Origin: G963677445 sp963678275
GTDB lineage: Bacteria > Bacteroidota > Ignavibacteria > Ignavibacteriales > Melioribacteraceae
DNA length: 64,000 bases
Assembly (NCBI GenBank): GCA_963678275.1
Contig: OY782765.1
Span: 6,014,001 to 6,078,000 of the forward strand
Direction of reading: 5' to 3'
A model generated the notes under the pieces. It did not search any database, was not told the origin of the DNA, and saw only the letters and a list, made by a program, of their open reading frames with translations. The translations under genes were made by a program, and so were the position numbers. Positions 50,890 through 59,873 of the stretch are shown piece by piece (the first letter of the stretch is position 1; each line of letters starts with the position of its first letter).

Positions 50890-51045
50890 ATCCTCAAACT
50901 GGTCGAACCAGAGCGAAAGTAATTTAGTCCGCCTGTCCTTCGCGGCGGAAGATGTTTTGTTTTATTAAATACAAGAGGCCTGTTAAATATAAACTTTGCC
51001 AATTTACAGGGAATATGGCTTTGAACGGATTACTTTCCTATTCAC
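50890..51045 (-). repeat. Single reversed composite repeat
   Basis: Reversed border CTGGTCGAACCAG (50899-50911), a short interior with the dyad TCCGCCTGTCCTTCGCGGCGGA (50930-50951), and a degraded reversed core (AACTTTGCCAATTTACAGGGAATATGGC, about 50991-51018). It sits between the palindrome and the sigma-54-type promoter, so it may affect the spacing of enhancer and promoter. Confidence 0.65.
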
Positions 51046-51069
51046 GATTTTAAAATAAGCTTTATCGTC

Positions 51070-51085
51070 CGGCACGAATTTTGTT
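51070..51085 (+). promoter_or_regulatory. Sigma-54 (RpoN)-type promoter of the export operon
   Basis: CGGCAC-GAATT-TTGT keeps the -24 GG and the exact GG-N10-G spacing of the consensus TGGCAC-N5-TTGC. It differs at the first base and at the last (T for C). The predicted start of transcription is near 51096, about 40 bp before the adaptor gene. The divergently placed gene encodes a sigma-54-dependent activator. Confidence 0.7.
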
Positions 51086-51133
51086 TTTACAGGTGAAAAG
51101 TAAAATAACATTGTGGAGAAATTTTTTGTGGGA

Positions 51134-52384
51134 ATGGACAGGAAAATAGAGAAGAAAAAATGGACAACAAAAAGAATTGCTTCGGTCGGGGCAATTTCAC
51201 TCCTCGGATTATTTATTGTTTATACATTTGTTTTTGGCGATTATTCATCAAAACTGAATGTAAAGAGGGAAAGAATAACAATTTCTACCGTTGAATATGA
51301 ACCTTTTCAGGAATATATAGCGATAACAGGGGCGGTTATGCCTATCGAAACATTTTATCTCGATATTACCGAGGGTGGACGTGTCATGGAAAAATATGTG
51401 GAAGAGGGAGCTCATCTTATAAAAGGTGAACCAATAATCAAACTTGATAACGCCCGGCTGACACTTGACGTAATATATAATGAAGCCAACGTTTTTCAGC
51501 AGATCAACAGCCTCAGAAGCACAAGGCTGATGATGGAACAAAGCCGCCTGAATCTGAAGGGCAGCCTGCTGGACCTGAACCATTCAATAGCTGACCAGAA
51601 AAGAATATATGAAACCAGCAAAGGCCTTTTCGAGAAGAAACTTATCTCAAAAAATGAATTTGAAAAGGAGAAGGACCGTTACGAATATCTTGTTGAAAAG
51701 AAAACTCTTACTCTCGAAAGTTTCAGAACCGATTCTCTGTTCAGGAATAATCAGATCAGTCAACTTGAACGATCGGTCGAACAATTACAGCAGAATCTTA
51801 CATTTACAAAACGGCAGCTCGAAAACTTAACGGTGAAGGCTCCTATTTCGGGACAGCTAACTTCGCTGAATGCCGAAATAGGGGAATCGATATCGAGCGG
51901 TGAAAACCTGGGGCAGATTGATAATATCGACAGCTTCAAGGTAAGGGCGGCAATTGATGAACATTTTATCGCGAGGGTAAAACCGGGACAATACGGGGAA
52001 TTTACCTTTGCCGGAAATACATACAGATTAAAAATACGCACGGTTTATCCCGAGGTAAACAACGGACGTTTTGAAGTGGATATGCTGTTTACAGGAAAAA
52101 CACCCGATGGTATCAGAAGAGGCCAGACAGTTCATATTAAACTGGAACTCAGCGAGTTATTTGAAGCTGTTGTTGTGCCGAGGGGAGGATTTTACCAGAC
52201 TACCGGCGGACAGTGGATATTTATCCTGAATGAGGAGGGAACCGAAGCCGTTAAAACTCAAATCCGCCTGGGACGTCAAAATTCACAAGTGTTCGAAGTG
52301 CTGGAAGGATTAAAAAAAGGAGACCAGGTTGTTACCTCCTCTTATGAAAACTTCGGCGACAATGAAAAACTGATAATTCAATAA
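51134..52384 (+). CDS. Periplasmic adaptor (HlyD/MacA/RND-MFP family)
   Basis: About 416 residues from the ATG at 51134. GTGs at 51128 or 51113 are alternatives, and GGAG lies at 51115-51118. One transmembrane anchor (about 17-35) is followed by a lipoyl half (YVEEGAHLIKGEPIIKLDNARL), a long alpha-helical hairpin (about 110-220), a second lipoyl half (LTVKAPISGQLTSLNAEIGESISSGENL) and a beta-barrel/membrane-proximal domain (AAIDEHFIARVKPGQYGEF). It should bridge the inner-membrane ABC exporter to an outer-membrane channel. It is the first gene of a four-gene operon. Confidence 0.9.
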   Translation: MDRKIEKKKWTTKRIASVGAISLLGLFIVYTFVFGDYSSKLNVKRERITISTVEYEPFQEYIAITGAVMPIETFYLDITEGGRVMEKYVEEGAHLIKGEPIIKLDNARLTLDVIYNEANVFQQINSLRSTRLMMEQSRLNLKGSLLDLNHSIADQKRIYETSKGLFEKKLISKNEFEKEKDRYEYLVEKKTLTLESFRTDSLFRNNQISQLERSVEQLQQNLTFTKRQLENLTVKAPISGQLTSLNAEIGESISSGENLGQIDNIDSFKVRAAIDEHFIARVKPGQYGEFTFAGNTYRLKIRTVYPEVNNGRFEVDMLFTGKTPDGIRRGQTVHIKLELSELFEAVVVPRGGFYQTTGGQWIFILNEEGTEAVKTQIRLGRQNSQVFEVLEGLKKGDQVVTSSYENFGDNEKLIIQ

Positions 52385-52413
52385 AAACCAAATAAATTCA
52401 AGCGGGAATAAAA

Positions 52414-53103
52414 ATGATAAAAACTGAAAATCTGAAAAAAGTTTATATGACAGAAGAGGTCGAAACAACTGCTCTGAATAATGTAAATGTGGAAATTACC
52501 GAAGGGGAGTTTGTCTCCATTATGGGACCTTCGGGCTGCGGAAAATCCACACTGATGAATATTATGGGTTTGCTCGATAATCCATCGGATGGGAAATACT
52601 GGTTCCTCGATCATGAGGTGTCCGGTTATTCCGAAAGAAAAAGAGCGCTTCTCAGAAAAGAAAATATAGGTTTCGTTTTCCAGAGTTTTAACCTGATTGA
52701 TGAACTGACAGTATTTGAAAATGTTGAGCTTCCCCTTTTATACCTGGGTTATTCATCGAGCGACAGGAAAAAGCGGGTTCATGAGGTTTTGGAGAAAATG
52801 GGAATTATGCACAGGGTCGGGCATTTCCCGCAGCAGCTTTCAGGTGGTCAGCAGCAGAGAGTGGCAGTAGCGAGAGCTATAGTCGGTAATCCGAAGATTA
52901 TACTGGCCGATGAGCCGACAGGTAATCTCGATTCTTCACATGGCGATGAAGTTATGAGTATGCTTACCGATCTTAATGAAGCGGGAACAACAATTGTGAT
53001 GGTAACTCACTCGCCGACTTATGCCGAATATGGCAACAGGATAATTCATCTCTTTGATGGTCATGTTGTTACTGAAAACTACAAGGAAAAATTCCACATT
53101 TAA
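52414..53103 (+). CDS. ABC transporter ATPase 1 (LolD/MacB type)
   Basis: The 229-residue ATPase has Walker A GPSGCGKST near 38-46, a Q loop, signature LSGGQQQRVAVARAI, Walker B IILADEPTGNLDS, and the H-loop His in VTHS. All motifs match consensus. This family powers FtsX-like permeases that move lipoproteins, peptides or antibiotics rather than small solutes. It lies 29 bp after the adaptor gene and 14 bp before a second ATPase. Confidence 0.93.
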   Translation: MIKTENLKKVYMTEEVETTALNNVNVEITEGEFVSIMGPSGCGKSTLMNIMGLLDNPSDGKYWFLDHEVSGYSERKRALLRKENIGFVFQSFNLIDELTVFENVELPLLYLGYSSSDRKKRVHEVLEKMGIMHRVGHFPQQLSGGQQQRVAVARAIVGNPKIILADEPTGNLDSSHGDEVMSMLTDLNEAGTTIVMVTHSPTYAEYGNRIIHLFDGHVVTENYKEKFHI

Positions 53104-53117
53104 CAAGGCAGAGAATT

Positions 53118-53783
53118 ATGATAAAGCTCAGAGAGATAGAAAAATATTACAAATCCAAATTTGTAAAAACATATGTGCTGAGGAATATTAATCTTGATAT
53201 CAGGGAAGGTGAATTTGTATCAATAATGGGGCCTTCGGGATCGGGCAAATCGACAATGCTTCATATACTTGGCATGCTTGATTCACCTTCCGGCGGTGAA
53301 TATTATTTCCTTGATGAACCGGTTCATAAGATGAGTGAAAAAAGGCTTTCTGAAATTCATAAGCGGTTTATCGGTTTCGTTTTCCAAAGTTATCATCTTA
53401 TTGATGAGCTGACTGTTTATGAAAACCTTGAAACTCCTCTCCTTTATCAAAAAGTGAAAGGAAGTGAAAGAAAAGGGCGGGTCGCCGAAATTCTCGACAG
53501 GTTCAATATTGTCGCTAAAAAAGATCTCTTCCCCAACCAGCTTTCGGGAGGACAGCAGCAGCTTGTCGCTGTAGCGAGGGCAATTATTGCCGAACCCAAA
53601 CTTATTCTTGCCGATGAACCAACAGGTAATCTTCATTCCGACCAGGGAAAAGAGATTATGGAACTGCTAAAAAAACTAAATCAGCAGGGGACAACAATCA
53701 TTCAGGTTACACATTCCGAAACAAACGCGGCTTACGCTAACCGGATAATTAATTTGAATGACGGATGGATTGAGGAAAAATAA
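53118..53783 (+). CDS. ABC transporter ATPase 2 with altered D-loop
   Basis: The 221-residue paralogue of the preceding ATPase has Walker A GPSGSGKST, the Walker B aspartate and catalytic Glu in LILADEPTG, and the H-loop VTHS. The signature reads LSGGQQQLVAVARAI (Leu where the first copy has Arg). The D-loop is NLHS rather than NLDS. These changes suggest a regulatory or asymmetric partner that forms a heterodimer with ATPase 1 (inference). It lies directly before the permease. Confidence 0.88.
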   Translation: MIKLREIEKYYKSKFVKTYVLRNINLDIREGEFVSIMGPSGSGKSTMLHILGMLDSPSGGEYYFLDEPVHKMSEKRLSEIHKRFIGFVFQSYHLIDELTVYENLETPLLYQKVKGSERKGRVAEILDRFNIVAKKDLFPNQLSGGQQQLVAVARAIIAEPKLILADEPTGNLHSDQGKEIMELLKKLNQQGTTIIQVTHSETNAAYANRIINLNDGWIEEK

Positions 53784-53795
53784 CAGGTGATCTCC

Positions 53796-56183
53796 ATGAT
53801 TCAAAACTTTATTAAAATTGCCGTAAGAAATTTTTTCAAAAACAAAATTTATTCATTCATAAATATTTCAGGACTGGCGCTCGGACTGGCCTCTTTTGTT
53901 CTGATTATGACCTATATTTATTATGAAAAGAGTTACGATAAATTTCATGACGCTTATGAAAGAATATACCGCCCGGTGGAAATTCAGGTTCAACCCGGAA
54001 TTGCCACTCAACATGTAGCCGTAACGATGGGGCCGCTGGCCGAAGCGATGAAGAATGATTTCGCCGGTATTGAGGAAAGCTGCCGGATAGCGCCTGGCGG
54101 AAATATGTATTTAAGTTACAAAGATAACAACTTTTATGAACGTAATTCCGCTTTTGCCGATCCGACATTTTTAAAAATGTTTAAGCTGAATTTTTTAAAG
54201 GGTAATCCGGATAAGGCGCTTGAAGCCCCCAATTCCATTATTCTTTCCGAATCTCTCGCGAATAAATATTTTGGTGACGAAGACCCGATAGGAAAAACAA
54301 TTTCAGCCGAGCACAGATTTGGTGAAGATGATATGGTGGTTACGGCTGTTATTGAAGATTATCCCGCAAACTCGCATATCAGCTTCGATCTTCTTGGAAA
54401 TATTGATTTAATGATTGCCAATATTTCGTGGGCTAAAAACTGGAATTCCAATTTTCTCGCGACTTATGTGAAGCTTGGTGAAAATGTTAAGCAGGAAGAA
54501 ATTGAAGCGGGTCTGCATGAATTCCTTCTAAAATATCGTGAGGATGTAGCTGATGGCAATCTGAAACTATATCTGCAGCCTCTGGCCGATATTCACCTTT
54601 ATTCGGGGGGGATTCTTTATCAGACATATAATAATAATGAAGGTAGTATCTCGGTTGTCATTGTGCTCGGTATTGTGGGGATATTTGTCCTTATTCTGGC
54701 CTGTATAAACTTTATGAACCTTTCAACGGCGCGTTCTGTAAGCCGCGCGAGAGAAGTGGGAATCAGGAAAGTTCTTGGCTCAGGCCGTGGAGCATTGGTT
54801 TGGCAGTTCCTTTCGGAAGCTCTCTTAATGGCTTTTGTCTCATTATTCCTTGGTCTGCTGATTCTGGAGATAATTTTTCCACTGGTTAAACCGGTTATCG
54901 GAGAAGGAATAGAACTAAATTATTATTCAAATCCCCTATTACTGGCTGTAATTTTTGGCGCCACTCTGATTGCCGGGCTTCTTTCGGGAAGTTATCCGGC
55001 TGTGTTTTTATCTTCATGGCAGCCGGTTAAAACTTTAAAGGGGCGATTCTCAGCTAACAGCAGCGGGCTTTTTATAAGAAAAGGGCTGGTAATTTTTCAG
55101 TTTTTTATTGCTGTTGTGCTGATATCCCTGACTCTGATCGTTTATCAGCAAATGGATTATATCCGCTCGAAAGATCTCGGTTTTAATAAAGAACAGGTTA
55201 TTTATGTTCCGGCAAGAAATGCTTTTGAGCGTGAAAAATTAAGACTTATCGGTGATCAATTAAGAAACAGCAGCAATATTCTATCTGTTTCGGCCACATC
55301 GGGACTCACAGGAGCCGCGGGAACACAGTCCACAATGAGTGAAGCGGGGACCGATGAAGAAAATAAAGTAATGATGCGTTTCAGTTTTGTCGATTTCGAT
55401 TATATAAATACAATGAAAATGGAAATTGTTAAAGGGCGCGACTTTTCAAGGGAAATTTCTTCCGATTCGGTTTCAGGGATTATTATTAATGAAGCTGCCG
55501 TAAAAGCATTCGGCTGGAGCGATCCGATAGGAAGAAGAATTGTCGGTGATCCTTATTATGAAGTAATCGGTGTGGTAAAAGATTTTCATTTTTTCTCGAT
55601 GCATGTGGAAATACAGCCGCTTATGATGGTGATAGGGCCGGAAAGATTTCGTTACCTTGTGGCTAAGACAGCTCCCGGGGTTATTCCCGAAGCGATTGAG
55701 GATGTCAATGAAGCCTGGGGCGAATTTCTGGGTGATCGTCCATGTGATTATTCTTTTCTCGATCAATATTTTGAACAGATGTATGAAGGTGAAGAAAACC
55801 TGGGCAGTCTCTTCAATCTTTTTACCGGTCTTGCTATTTTTATCGCGACACTTGGTTTGCTCGGGCTATCCGCTTTTACAGCCGAGCAACGTACAAAAGA
55901 GATTGGCATCAGAAAAACGCTGGGCGCCTCCACAGGAGGAATTCTCTATTTACTGTCATCGGCGTTTTTAAGATGGGTTGTTATTGCCTCGGTTCTGGCC
56001 GTTCCTGTTTCCTGGTATTTGGCCGGTCTGTGGCTTTCCGATTATGTTTACAGCATAGATATCAGTCCGGTAATATTTTTTATCGCGGCATTTTTTGCTC
56101 TTTTTATAGCGCAGGCAACAGTAGGTTACCAGGCTTTTAAAGCTTCCCGTCTCAATCCCTCCGATACCCTCAGATATGAATAA
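53796..56183 (+). CDS. FtsX/MacB-like ABC permease
   Basis: About 795 residues from the ATG at 53796 (AGG 8 bp upstream). It has an N-terminal transmembrane helix (about 15-38), a large periplasmic MacB_PCD-like domain, and a first three-helix FtsX block (about 280-410). A second transmembrane helix (about 425-445) with another periplasmic domain follows, then a C-terminal FtsX block (about 670-790, FTAEQRTKEIGIRKTLGASTGGI). This is the duplicated 8-TM form common in Bacteroidota. A single such permease could pair with two ATPase subunits. The last gene of the operon, followed by a strong terminator. Confidence 0.9.
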   Translation: MIQNFIKIAVRNFFKNKIYSFINISGLALGLASFVLIMTYIYYEKSYDKFHDAYERIYRPVEIQVQPGIATQHVAVTMGPLAEAMKNDFAGIEESCRIAPGGNMYLSYKDNNFYERNSAFADPTFLKMFKLNFLKGNPDKALEAPNSIILSESLANKYFGDEDPIGKTISAEHRFGEDDMVVTAVIEDYPANSHISFDLLGNIDLMIANISWAKNWNSNFLATYVKLGENVKQEEIEAGLHEFLLKYREDVADGNLKLYLQPLADIHLYSGGILYQTYNNNEGSISVVIVLGIVGIFVLILACINFMNLSTARSVSRAREVGIRKVLGSGRGALVWQFLSEALLMAFVSLFLGLLILEIIFPLVKPVIGEGIELNYYSNPLLLAVIFGATLIAGLLSGSYPAVFLSSWQPVKTLKGRFSANSSGLFIRKGLVIFQFFIAVVLISLTLIVYQQMDYIRSKDLGFNKEQVIYVPARNAFEREKLRLIGDQLRNSSNILSVSATSGLTGAAGTQSTMSEAGTDEENKVMMRFSFVDFDYINTMKMEIVKGRDFSREISSDSVSGIIINEAAVKAFGWSDPIGRRIVGDPYYEVIGVVKDFHFFSMHVEIQPLMMVIGPERFRYLVAKTAPGVIPEAIEDVNEAWGEFLGDRPCDYSFLDQYFEQMYEGEENLGSLFNLFTGLAIFIATLGLLGLSAFTAEQRTKEIGIRKTLGASTGGILYLLSSAFLRWVVIASVLAVPVSWYLAGLWLSDYVYSIDISPVIFFIAAFFALFIAQATVGYQAFKASRLNPSDTLRYE

Positions 56184-56196
56184 TTACTATATTCGG

Positions 56197-56232
56197 GCCC
56201 GGAAAAATTATAATCCGGGCTTTCTTGTTTTA
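56197..56232 (+). terminator. Rho-independent terminator of the export operon
   Basis: A 7-bp stem, GCCCGGA/TCCGGGC (56197-56203 with 56214-56220), has a 10-nt AT loop and is followed by TTTCTTGTTTT. It lies 13 bp after the permease stop. Confidence 0.88.
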
Positions 56233-56807
56233 GGGCATAAATTATTTTCTTACCTGAATCGGACTTTGTTTTTAAGTTCTGAAGCGTATTAATTTGCCAA
56301 ACGTTTTAGAGTATAAAGTTTTCCGGATAGATTTTAATTGATTTTTTCCCCTTTACTGTTTATATTCTAATTTGTAGTAGCAGAAAGCTGGATAATTTTA
56401 TGGTCAAAATTATACCCGGAAAGATAAATAAAGTCGCAAAACTAAACTTCCTGTAAATATATTCTGAATATGCCAAAGTTCAGTTTTGGTTTTGGAAATA
56501 TATATACGATTAGCCGATATTTTGGATTCTCTGGTATAATAATTCATTTTTGTCGGATTATGTTGATTTAATAATACTTTCATTCGATTTTTTGTTAAGT
56601 TTTTGTTAATATATTCTTTGATGCAAATATATTTATACTTAATTTTAGACTGCTGTTAAGCAAACAAGATATTATAAACTAAATTTGAGGAGGTCGGCGG
56701 AAGAAAAAACAGGATTACATATACATAATTATAATACCGGATAAAGGGAAGGATTGAGTCCGTAAATTATTTAATTAACAACAATCATAAATTATTGGAG
56801 AGGAATT
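56233..56807 (+). promoter_or_regulatory. Long AT-rich leader upstream of the TonB receptor operon
   Basis: About 575 bp without a gene. It is rich in TTTTGTTAAG-type tracts (56590-56625) that could hold a Bacteroidota-type promoter (TTTG-rich -33 and TANNTTTG-like -7), but I cannot fix one with confidence. A strong Shine-Dalgarno-like GGAGAGG precedes the ATG at 56808, unusual for these lineages and consistent with high expression. No repeat-family border is present. Confidence 0.4.
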
Positions 56808-59800
56808 ATGATTCGTAAACTTACAATCCTTTTATTAACACTAATGCTCCCGGGATTTCTTCTCGCTCAAGCGGGAAAGATTTCCGGAACGGTTACCGAT
56901 CAGGGAACCGGAGAGCCGTTAATTGGAGCCAACATCCTGATTGTTGGAACATCATTTGGCGCAGCAACTGACCTGAATGGTGAGTACGACATCAGGAACC
57001 TTAACGCAGGCGTATATGAAGTAAGGTGTTCTTATGTTGGTTTCCAGACAAAAACAATTGCCAACGTGCGTGTCAACACCGGTTTAACTACCGAAGTTGA
57101 TTTTCAGCTTGCGGGCGAGGGGTTTGAGACTGAAGAGATCAGGGTCATATCAGAAAGACCATTGATTCAGAAAGACGCTACAAACCAGACCCGTATTACC
57201 ACCAGTGAAGATATCGATGCATTGCCAGTAAGGGGTGTGAACAACATTATCGGGCTTTCGGCCGGTGTTGTTCTAAAAGATAACAACGTATTCGTTCGCG
57301 GTGGTCGTTTAGACGAAGTTGGTTTCTATCTCGAAGGTGTTTCTATCACCAACCCGATGTTTGGCGGCCGAGCTGTCAGGCTGTCACAGGATGCAATTGA
57401 AGAGATTCAGGTGCAGGCGGGTGGTTATACTGCCGAATTTGGCGGCGCCAATGCAGGTATTATTCGTCAGCAGCTTAAATCAGGCGGCCCTGAATTAAGA
57501 GCAAGCGTCGAATATATTACCGATAACCTGACTTTCAAAGGCAAAGATGATTTCTTCGATGGCGAACAGTCACTCGGCGCTTATCAGTATGGTTATAATG
57601 AAATTATAGCTTCTGTCAGCGGTCCTTTGCTCGATGAAAGATTTAAATTCTTCCTTAACTTTAACTATAATTATCAGAAAGATCAAAATCCTCAGCCCTA
57701 TCCGGGTATTGATATAGGTCCTGTTGTCGACTTCCAGTCGGGCGACTCGCTCAATTTAGTATTTCCCGCCGGTCCTGTTTATGGCAATCAGCGTACAGAC
57801 TATACTTATGCCGGTACCTTCAACATGGACTTCAAACCATTGTTATTCAGATTTACAGGTACTTACACAGGTACAGTTCAGGATGCCAATCCGGCTCAGC
57901 GCGCTGACAGATCAGCGGGCAACGTCGCTGACTTCCTTAACCCACGTATAGGTTATCTCGATCAGTCGAATGGATCATTCTCAGCCAAAATGACCCATGT
58001 GCTTAATCCCAACCTCTTTTATGAAATTTCAGGAGGTTACCAGTTCTCTACTTCCGAAAGACTTGATCCTTATCTGCAGGATGATTTCTGGGCCTATGGT
58101 GACTCTGTTGCCAACGCCGAAGCTGGTGTTATTTGGGCAAGAAGTGACAAAGACCTTGAGAGGATGGCCGATTATTCTGCAAGTCAGCGCAGATATCAGA
58201 CTCCGTTCAACTATAATGTTTTTGGCTTTGAATTCCGCGGCGTAAATGATCCTCCGGTCAACTACGCTAAAAACAGCAGAACTCAATTTAATATTAACGC
58301 TGCTTTACAGTGGATGATAGGAAAAGTTCATTCGATTAAAATGGGTGGTGAATACAAACAGTATACACTCAGAAACTGGACAGTCGGCGGCCAGAGCAGT
58401 TTCGCGGCCAACGTTAACCAGCTTATGACTGATAATACTGCTTTGTCACTCGAAGACGCTCGTGAAAGCACCCTTATTACCAACGGTGTTAATAACTATG
58501 GTTATGATGTTTTCGGTAATGAGACAGATGAAGATGGATTCTTCGCTCCTCATAAACCGGTATTTTTCGGCGCTTATATTCAGGACAAGATTGAAATGAA
58601 AGACCTTATTCTTAATGTTGGTCTTCGTTACGACTATATCGATATCGATAACCTGATGTTCAAAGACCCTGCATATCCCGACGCCGGAGTCAACAAATCG
58701 AGTGGTGAACTTGATATGGCCGGATGGGAAGAAGTTCCTACTTTTGACGCTGTCAGTCCGCGTCTTGGTTTCTCATTCCCTGTTACCGACCGTACAGTAT
58801 TCCATGCCCAGTACGGACGTTTCATCCAGCAGTCACGTCTTATCGACGCTTACCAGGGATATTACAGAACCGGTTATGAGCTCCGCGGTGGTTTCTTTAT
58901 TCCCTCACCTGTTGGAAAAAACATCAGACCTACAAAAACAACTCAGTACGAAGTTGGTTTTACACAGCAGATTACAGACTTTATGTCATTTGACATAACA
59001 GGTTATTATAAAGATATTAAAGATCAGGTAGTTTACGTACTGCAGGATGTTGGCGCTAATTCAGCATACCAGTCATATTCAACACTTGGCAACGGTGACT
59101 TCGCAACCACAAAGGGTGTTGAAATTACCCTTAACATGCGCAGATACAAAAGACTGCTTATGAATGCCACAGTAGCATTCCAGGATGCCCAGGGTACAGG
59201 TTCTTTCCCGAACTCCAACCGTGGTATCGTTGGCGCGCCGCTTGATGGTGTAACTATTTTTAATCCTGTTTATATTTCACCGCTTGAGTTCAACAACGCT
59301 ATTCGCGGTAATATGAACCTTGATTACAGATTTGGTCCCGATGATGGTCCTGTTTGGGCGCATAGTCTTGGCTTCTCTGCTCTGCTTACCTATAGTGGCG
59401 GTCATCCGTTCACCAGAGGTGTCGGCGCCGCGGACCTTGAAGGTGACGCTCGTAACAGAAGACCTGTTGAGCCATTGAATGCCTCAAACACTCCTTCAAC
59501 CTTCCAGGTTGATCTTAGAATTGACAAAACTTTCCATATTTTCGACAAATTGTCAGCCAATGTTTACCTGAACATCATCAATATTTTCGACTCATTTAAT
59601 GTTGAAAACGTATTCCTGAGAACAGGTTTACCGGATGATGACGGATTCATAAGTGATCCTGAACTCTCAGCTCAGCTTACTGAAACTTATGGTCAGCAGT
59701 ATGTTGATGTTTATAACGCTCTCAACATCGACTACTATGAACAGTACCAGCAGGCCTGGGGAACACTTGCAACAAATCCATATATTTATGGACCTCCAAG

Positions 59801-59834
59801 ACAGATCAGGTTTGGTATCAGGCTTGAGTACTAA
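56808..59834 (+). CDS. TonB-dependent receptor with carboxypeptidase-regulatory-like N-domain
   Basis: The 1008-residue outer-membrane protein has a signal peptide (ILLLTLMLPGFLLAQ, cleavage near 21) and a CarboxypepD_reg-like domain about 24-105 (ISGTVTDQGTGEPLIGANILIVGT). The plug, about 120-230, includes the TonB-type FVRGGRLDEVGFYLEGVSI. A 22-stranded-type beta barrel to the C-terminus ends in RQIRFGIRLEY, a typical aromatic-terminal barrel strand. Such receptors import large or scarce ligands, or support secretion. It is the first gene of an operon with the T9SS-like protein and PorV-like protein. Confidence 0.93.
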   Translation: MIRKLTILLLTLMLPGFLLAQAGKISGTVTDQGTGEPLIGANILIVGTSFGAATDLNGEYDIRNLNAGVYEVRCSYVGFQTKTIANVRVNTGLTTEVDFQLAGEGFETEEIRVISERPLIQKDATNQTRITTSEDIDALPVRGVNNIIGLSAGVVLKDNNVFVRGGRLDEVGFYLEGVSITNPMFGGRAVRLSQDAIEEIQVQAGGYTAEFGGANAGIIRQQLKSGGPELRASVEYITDNLTFKGKDDFFDGEQSLGAYQYGYNEIIASVSGPLLDERFKFFLNFNYNYQKDQNPQPYPGIDIGPVVDFQSGDSLNLVFPAGPVYGNQRTDYTYAGTFNMDFKPLLFRFTGTYTGTVQDANPAQRADRSAGNVADFLNPRIGYLDQSNGSFSAKMTHVLNPNLFYEISGGYQFSTSERLDPYLQDDFWAYGDSVANAEAGVIWARSDKDLERMADYSASQRRYQTPFNYNVFGFEFRGVNDPPVNYAKNSRTQFNINAALQWMIGKVHSIKMGGEYKQYTLRNWTVGGQSSFAANVNQLMTDNTALSLEDARESTLITNGVNNYGYDVFGNETDEDGFFAPHKPVFFGAYIQDKIEMKDLILNVGLRYDYIDIDNLMFKDPAYPDAGVNKSSGELDMAGWEEVPTFDAVSPRLGFSFPVTDRTVFHAQYGRFIQQSRLIDAYQGYYRTGYELRGGFFIPSPVGKNIRPTKTTQYEVGFTQQITDFMSFDITGYYKDIKDQVVYVLQDVGANSAYQSYSTLGNGDFATTKGVEITLNMRRYKRLLMNATVAFQDAQGTGSFPNSNRGIVGAPLDGVTIFNPVYISPLEFNNAIRGNMNLDYRFGPDDGPVWAHSLGFSALLTYSGGHPFTRGVGAADLEGDARNRRPVEPLNASNTPSTFQVDLRIDKTFHIFDKLSANVYLNIINIFDSFNVENVFLRTGLPDDDGFISDPELSAQLTETYGQQYVDVYNALNIDYYEQYQQAWGTLATNPYIYGPPRQIRFGIRLEY

Positions 59835-59873
59835 GATCAATCTTAAGGAAAAAAAGTATTAAGGAGTATACAT

